NCBI GenBank assembly: GCA_963977005.1
Contig: CAXBMQ010000006.1
Coordinates: 62,001 to 126,000 of the forward strand
Reading direction: 5' to 3'
Origin: CAXBCP01 sp963977005
GTDB lineage: Bacteria; Pseudomonadota; Alphaproteobacteria; MPNO01; UBA830
Length of the DNA: 64,000 nt
Shown here: positions 60,043-64,000 of the stretch, in pieces
Numbering within the stretch: the first letter of the stretch is position 1
Layout: every line of letters starts with the position of its first letter
The notes under the pieces: model-generated
The model's database searches: none
Told to the model about the DNA's origin: nothing
What the model saw: the letters and a program-made list of their open reading frames with translations, nothing else
Made by a program: the position numbers and the translations under genes

Positions 60043-60285
60043 ATGTCTAAACTGGATGAAGCAGAACAGCGCTTGCAGCGCGCGGTCGCAGGACTGGAGA
60101 ACGCGGCCAGTGCGGCTGTAGCTTCGGCGGCGTCGATCGGCGCAACGCCGGCGCCCGACCCGGAGATGGCGGCTGCGCTGGAGACCGCGCAGGCCCGCAC
60201 CGCCGAGCTTGAAGACGCGAATGCCGCTATTGCCCGGCGGCTCGACGGCGCAATCGCGCGTATCAAAACCATTTTGGATCACTGA
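60043..60285 (+). CDS. DUF4164-like small coiled-coil protein
   Basis: An 80-residue helical protein: LDEAEQRLQRAVAGLENAAS at the start and LEDANAAIARRLDGAIARIK at the end, with an Ala/Pro linker between. It precedes zapA by one base, the usual position of this family in alphaproteobacteria. It is probably a cell-division accessory protein; the role is unproven. Confidence 0.8.
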   Translation: MSKLDEAEQRLQRAVAGLENAASAAVASAASIGATPAPDPEMAAALETAQARTAELEDANAAIARRLDGAIARIKTILDH

Positions 60286-60286
60286 G

Positions 60287-60637
60287 ATGCCGCAGGTCGA
60301 TGTCGCGATTAACGGTCGCACCTACCAGATTGCCTGCGATGACGGCCAGGAAGCGCACCTCGCCCAGCTCGGCGACTATGTCGACCGCCGGGTCAAGGAA
60401 CTGGTCGCCGCGGTGGGCCAGGTGGGCGATTCGCGCCTGCTGGTGATGGTGTCCCTGCTGATCGCGGACGAGCTTGCCGAAACCCATGCAGATCTCCGGC
60501 AGGCGACCGAAAATGCGGAAGGGTCGGTCTCCGTCGAGCAGCTCGAAGACCGGGTGGCCGAGATCGTCGATGCCGCGGCGGCACGTATCGAGGCCGCCAC
60601 CGCGGGCATTTCCGCGACAGTACCGCCGGCCGAATAG
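60287..60637 (+). CDS. zapA: Cell division protein ZapA
   Basis: A 116-residue FtsZ-ring stabiliser. The N-terminal globular domain reads VDVAINGRTYQIACDDGQEA and HLAQLGDYVDRRVKEL, followed by the long helix that makes the tetramer (LLVMVSLLIADELAETHADL). It is followed by the 6S RNA gene, the standard alphaproteobacterial arrangement. Confidence 0.92.
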   Translation: MPQVDVAINGRTYQIACDDGQEAHLAQLGDYVDRRVKELVAAVGQVGDSRLLVMVSLLIADELAETHADLRQATENAEGSVSVEQLEDRVAEIVDAAAARIEAATAGISATVPPAE

Positions 60638-60711
60638 CGCCGCCCGCCGACCGGATACGGCGCAATCTGCGCAAGTTGATTTCCCGTTTACGGTTTATGC
60701 ACTAGGTTAGG

Positions 60712-60880
60712 TCCCAGGCGGGGCTGTCCGGTGCGATGTGTCTCTACATCCCTGGGGCCAATACATCTCTCTAGGGAGCTGTCTCTGCGGGGATTTTGGT
60801 CTCCGCACGCGGCACCCACCTGTCTCGTACAGGCCACAGAGGATCACATAGACTGCCGGCTGTGACGGCTCCGCCGCCCG
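60712..60880 (+). ncRNA. ssrS: 6S RNA
   Basis: Placed by synteny between zapA and the folate cyclo-ligase gene, where alphaproteobacterial 6S RNA sits. The terminal stem is visible: GGCGGGGCTGTC (60717-60728) pairs over all 12 positions, counting two G-U pairs, with GACGGCTCCGCC (60864-60875). Between them are further paired arms around an open centre, as in the RNA that mimics an open promoter and binds RNA polymerase. A TTGATT -35-like box lies at 60676. Ends are estimated to within ~10 bases. Confidence 0.75.
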
Positions 60881-60929
60881 CGTTTGCAGCCAGCGTAATT
60901 TTTCGGAAAGCCCGATCGGAAAGCCCGAC

Positions 60930-61553
60930 GTGATACCCCGGAGCGAACATACAGCCGCGATCAAGCAGTCGCTGCGCGTCGATGCCGCGATCCGCCGCGC
61001 CGCCGTTCATGCGGCGCGCGGCGAAACTGCCGGGCCGGCACTGACCGCGCGGTTTCTCGCAGCGTTTTCAGACCGGCTGCAGGGCGCCGTTGTCTCTCTC
61101 TACTGGCCGATGCGCGACGAGATCGATGTGCGGGGCCTGATCGATGCGCTGGCCGGCGCTGGTGCGCGGACGGCGTTACCGGTCATTGCCGGGCGGTCCG
61201 AGCCGCTATCCTTTCGCGCGTGGCGGACAGGCGATGCGCTCTTGCCGGGTGTGTTCGGCGTCCATGAGCCTGCCGGCGATGCCCCCGTCCTGGTGCCGGA
61301 CATCGTCGTCGCCCCGCTGCTGGCGTTCGATGTTTCGGGCAACCGGCTCGGCTATGGCGGCGGCTATTACGACCGCACGCTGCGGGACTTGCGCGCGCGG
61401 CGGGATATCGTCGCGGCGGGCGTCGGCTACGACGAACAGGAATTTTCGGCCGTCCCGGGGGATACGGGAGACGAAATTCTAGATATGATTATTACCGACC
61501 GGCGCACGCTGCGGGTCGGCGAAAACCCGCGCATACAGCGCGATGGCGAGTAA
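60930..61553 (+). CDS. 5-formyltetrahydrofolate cyclo-ligase
   Basis: A 207-residue enzyme turning 5-formyl-THF into methenyl-THF with ATP. The key motif is GNRLGYGGGYYDRTL near residue 137, with VSLYWPMRDEIDVRGLI earlier and DMIITDRRTLR near the end. GTG start at 60930. In many Proteobacteria it is co-transcribed with 6S RNA just upstream, as here. Confidence 0.93.
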   Translation: MIPRSEHTAAIKQSLRVDAAIRRAAVHAARGETAGPALTARFLAAFSDRLQGAVVSLYWPMRDEIDVRGLIDALAGAGARTALPVIAGRSEPLSFRAWRTGDALLPGVFGVHEPAGDAPVLVPDIVVAPLLAFDVSGNRLGYGGGYYDRTLRDLRARRDIVAAGVGYDEQEFSAVPGDTGDEILDMIITDRRTLRVGENPRIQRDGE

Positions 61554-61567
61554 GGAAGAAATTTTCG

Positions 61568-62380
61568 ATGCGTATTCTGTTATGTGGCGATGTAGTAGGG
61601 CGAACGGGGCGCAAGGCGATCGCCAAGTATGTGCCGATTCTGCGTGGGCGCTACGATCTCGATTTTGTCATCGTCAACGGGGAGAACGCGGCCGGCGGCT
61701 TCGGCATCACGCCGAAAATCTGCGACGAATTCTACGATGTCGGCGTCGATGTGATCACCACGGGCAACCATGTCTGGGACCAGCGCGATATCATTCCGCA
61801 TTTCGACCGCGAAACGCGCATCCTGCGGCCCGACAACTTTCCCGCCGGCACGCCGGGAAAGGGTGTCGCCGAATTCAGGGACGCGCGCGGACGGCGTATC
61901 GTCGTGATGCATCTGATGGCGCGCCTGTTCATGGATCCTTTGGGCGATCCGTTCGCGGCGATCACAGACATGCTGAAAACCTGGCGGCTCGGCGCCAATG
62001 CCGACGCCATCATCCTCGATTTCCACGGGGAAGCATCGAGCGAAAAAATGGCGATGGGGCATTTCGTCGACGGCCGGGTGTCCGTCGTTGTCGGCACCCA
62101 TACCCATGTGCCCACGGCGGATGCCCAGGTGTTCCCCGGCGGTACCGGCTACCAGACCGATCTCGGCATGTGCGGCGATTACAATTCCGTTATCGGCATC
62201 CGCAAGGAAATTTCGGTCGAGCGTTTCGTGCGCAAGATGCCGACTGCGCGGATGGAGGCGGCTGCCGAAGAAGCCACGCTGTGCGCCGCCATGGTCGATA
62301 TCGACGATACGACGGGGCTGGCGACCGAGATACGCCCGATCCGTATCGGCGGGCGTTTGCGCGGGGAAATGCCGGACTGA
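61568..62380 (+). CDS. TIGR00282/YmdB family metallophosphoesterase
   Basis: A 270-residue dinuclear metal phosphoesterase. ILLCGDVVGRTGRKAI, VNGENAAGGFGIT, TTGNHVWD, IVVMHLMAR, LDFHGEA and GTHTHVPTADAQ supply the ligands. Relatives hydrolyse cyclic nucleotides and affect biofilm formation in Bacillus. It follows the cyclo-ligase by 14 bases and is co-expressed. Confidence 0.92.
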   Translation: MRILLCGDVVGRTGRKAIAKYVPILRGRYDLDFVIVNGENAAGGFGITPKICDEFYDVGVDVITTGNHVWDQRDIIPHFDRETRILRPDNFPAGTPGKGVAEFRDARGRRIVVMHLMARLFMDPLGDPFAAITDMLKTWRLGANADAIILDFHGEASSEKMAMGHFVDGRVSVVVGTHTHVPTADAQVFPGGTGYQTDLGMCGDYNSVIGIRKEISVERFVRKMPTARMEAAAEEATLCAAMVDIDDTTGLATEIRPIRIGGRLRGEMPD

Positions 62381-62401
62381 CTATGCATTGCAGAGGGAAC
62401 G

Positions 62402-63112
62402 ATGAATAAAAGAGGGCGACGTACATTCTCAAGACGCTATATCAGGAAATCACGCTCCTTCCTTCGATCGTCGCGTCTCGTTAGCAGTGTTTTTCTGATG
62501 GGTCTCGTCGGCGCCTGTGTGACGGATGGGGAGCCGTTGACCGGCCAGGCAATCTACTACGCCAAAGATTACATGACGGATTTCAAATACCGCCCCTACA
62601 AGGCCTTTGCCATTCACACAGGTTTGCAGTCCGGCGGGCTTGCCTGGAACCGCAGGTCGCCGGACGTCGCAATCGATGCAGCGCTGGAGCGGTGTAAATC
62701 TCGATCTGAAGGTGTTCCGTGCGAACTGTACGCCATTGGCAACACGGTGGTGTATGGCATGACCGCAAAACAGATAGAAGAGGAGAAACAGCGGTATCTC
62801 GCGGCGAATTCGATCCTCAAAACTTTGGGTAAAGGCAGCGTCCGGTCGTTTGAACGGTATATTGTATCGACGAAACCGGAATTTAAAGCGTTCGCAATCG
62901 ATCCGATCAATGGGTATAGCGGCTGGTCCTACGCCTTTTGGGATAGTAAGAGCGCCATAAACCGGGCCCTCCTTGAATGCAAAAACCGGAGCGGTCGCGA
63001 TTGCAAAATTTATGCGCTTGGTTCCCGCGTGGTGTTCGATTTCAACGCCGAAGAATTAGAGGCGGCCATTCGCGAAGCCGATAAAAAATCGATGGTCGAT
63101 CCGCGAAAATAG
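62402..63112 (+). CDS. Lipoprotein with a duplicated Cys-containing domain
   Basis: A 236-residue envelope lipoprotein. A basic N-terminus leads to a hydrophobic helix and lipobox LVGACVTD (C at residue ~39). Two copies of one domain follow: YKAFAIH...GLAWNRRSPDVAIDAALERC...CELYAIGNTVVYG (residues ~60-120) and FKAFAID...SYAFWDSKSAINRALLEC...CKIYALGSRVVFD (residues ~160-220). The repeat resembles DUF4189-like domains. Two Cys per copy may form disulfides. Function unknown. It uses less GC-biased codons than its neighbours. Confidence 0.75.
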   Translation: MNKRGRRTFSRRYIRKSRSFLRSSRLVSSVFLMGLVGACVTDGEPLTGQAIYYAKDYMTDFKYRPYKAFAIHTGLQSGGLAWNRRSPDVAIDAALERCKSRSEGVPCELYAIGNTVVYGMTAKQIEEEKQRYLAANSILKTLGKGSVRSFERYIVSTKPEFKAFAIDPINGYSGWSYAFWDSKSAINRALLECKNRSGRDCKIYALGSRVVFDFNAEELEAAIREADKKSMVDPRK

Positions 63113-63307
63113 GGGGTGGGCGCTCCAGGGCCGAGCGCACGACTATCATACCCAAATTCCGGGAGGCAAATCGCAATGCCCCCGCCGCGTGACATGAGCG
63201 CGTTTCGCGTACGCACCAAAAATTCATCACAGTAACGCGCAATTCATTCGACGGCGGGGGGCTTCTCGCTGTATTGTCCGGCTCCATTGAATTTGTGAGT
63301 TGTCATT

Positions 63308-63520
63308 ATGTTCGGATCCAGCCGTTCCCGCCGTCACGAGATCCCCGACGGCCAGCTTTTCCGCGCGATCGGCGGCGGTACCTGGGAATACACCGGCCCC
63401 GCGCCGACCGTCGCGCCGGAACCCCACGCGCGCCTCGTGCGCCCCGGCGATCCGCGCACCATCAAGATCATATCGATGGATGCCCTGACCGATACCAGCC
63501 TGTTCGAACGCATTTCCTGA
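63308..63520 (+). CDS. Small conserved-looking protein of unknown function
   Basis: A 70-residue protein, RRHEIPDGQLFRAIGGGTWE then YTGPAPTVAPEPHARLVRPG, with a TDTSLFERIS tail. Codon use is like that of real genes and there is a plausible ATG, but no Shine-Dalgarno is clear. The 195-base space before it (63113-63307) has no gene. Confidence 0.55.
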   Translation: MFGSSRSRRHEIPDGQLFRAIGGGTWEYTGPAPTVAPEPHARLVRPGDPRTIKIISMDALTDTSLFERIS

Positions 63521-63741
63521 GGTTTCGGCCGCGGCGGTCTGTCACCTGACGGACCGGCGCGCGCAGCGATCGCCCGGGAAACCGGACCGGCCTGTCCGCC
63601 CCGCGCCCCATTCCTGCCACAATATCCCGCTACACCCTGTTTCCATCGCCCGAATCACGCGGAAATGTGGGGGTTCAGGGTCGCATTTGCACCAGATATG
63701 GTGTAATTTGCGGCACTTTACGGGCATCTGACGGAGCGATC

Positions 63742-64000
63742 ATGGCGGGCCATTCCAAATTCAAGAATATTCAGTTCAGAAAAGGGGCGCAGGATGCAAA
63801 GCGCGCCAAGGTTTTCACCAAGCTGATTCGCGAACTGACCGTCGCGGCCAAGAGCGGCGAGGACCCCGATGCCAATCCCCGACTGCGCTCGGCCATCGCG
63901 GCGTCCAAGAGCGCCAATATGGCGAAGGACACCATGGACCGGGCGATCGCGCGCGGCGCCGGCAACGAGGATACCGAGCAGTACGAGGAAATCCGTTACG
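63742..64000 (+). CDS. yebC: YebC/PmpR family transcriptional regulator or translation factor (3'-truncated by window edge)
   Basis: First 86 residues of a YebC protein: MAGHSKFKNIQFRKGAQDAK, RAKVFTKLIRELTVAAKSG, then NPRLRSAIAASKSANMAKD. The family is reported as DNA-binding regulator and, more recently, as a ribosome-rescue factor at proline stretches. GGAG precedes the ATG. In alphaproteobacteria ruvC usually follows; it is outside this window. Confidence 0.95.
   Translation, partial: MAGHSKFKNIQFRKGAQDAKRAKVFTKLIRELTVAAKSGEDPDANPRLRSAIAASKSANMAKDTMDRAIARGAGNEDTEQYEEIRY

Noticed and set aside
1..64000. Prophage, insertion sequence or integrative element
   Set aside because: No integrase, transposase, tail, capsid or toxin-antitoxin gene is recognisable and no tRNA-flanked repeats were seen.

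Overview
This 64 kb window reads as the chromosome of a high-G+C free-living alphaproteobacterium, most likely from the Rhodospirillales or a relative. The lineage call rests on gene content and order: gapR (DUF2312), trcR (DUF1013), rcdA (DUF1465), DUF1192 and DUF465 proteins, the rpsU-divergent COQ9 family gene, a cysteine-free rpmE, the order zapA - 6S RNA - 5-formyl-THF cyclo-ligase - YmdB-type phosphoesterase - yebC, and the efp/epmA/epmB set. There is no prophage, transposase, CRISPR array, tRNA or rRNA in the window; it is mostly core genome with accessory catabolic genes. It starts inside one gene (hyuA-like) and ends inside another (yebC).

Layout. 0-5 kb: hydantoinase/oxoprolinase subunits A and B, then a PreA-like dihydropyrimidine dehydrogenase behind a perfect AT-rich operator-like palindrome. 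5-12.6 kb: an accessory catabolic patch with a MarR regulator, two paralogous luciferase-like monooxygenases, a fumarylacetoacetate-hydrolase-family enzyme, a DUF1223 secreted protein, a 3-hydroxyanthranilate dioxygenase, a metallo-beta-lactamase-fold hydrolase and a methyltransferase. 12.6-23 kb: rpmJ, the glycolate oxidase operon glcDEF, a TPR protein, a Na/Pi cotransporter, and on the other strand EamA exporter - glycerate kinase - pyruvate kinase. Together these can oxidise glycolate and feed glycerate into lower glycolysis. 23-31 kb: DUF1244, gapR with a DnaA box upstream, an SDR, a BON lipoprotein, an acyl-CoA synthetase, an M3 peptidase and an ABC1 kinase. 30.7-34.4 kb: a cupin plus split TPP-decarboxylase operon and two PEP-CTERM proteins around a secreted histidine phosphatase. 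34.5-39.5 kb: divergent biotin genes bioAB / bioFD and a frameshifted methyltransferase. 39.7-46.3 kb: rpsU, def-COQ9, purEK, a diguanylate cyclase, and phosphofructokinase flanked by DUF465 proteins. 46.3-49.5 kb: trcR, a quinone oxidoreductase, DUF1192, a strong candidate small RNA, rcdA and rpmE. 49.6-54.2 kb: a non-flagellar MotA/MotB-like/OmpA envelope trio and suhB. 54.3-57.2 kb: efp with its two modification enzymes epmB and epmA. 57.2-60 kb: a third luciferase-like monooxygenase, thiE with no canonical start at its true N-terminus, and class I aldolase. 60-64 kb: zapA, 6S RNA, folate cyclo-ligase, phosphoesterase, a duplicated-domain lipoprotein and yebC.

The most unusual items are: (1) a family of about 90-113 bp palindromic intergenic elements with terminal inverted repeats at three places, one of which has spawned a 24-bp tandem repeat; (2) an unannotated three-hairpin transcript candidate before rcdA with a TTTGTCC inverted-repeat operator upstream; (3) a MotAB/OmpA-like ion-driven envelope complex; (4) a phosphofructokinase with mixed ATP/PPi signature residues; (5) an SDR lacking the catalytic tyrosine; (6) the split TPP enzyme/cupin operon of unknown substrate. 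All functional calls are from reading sequence motifs; no database search was run.
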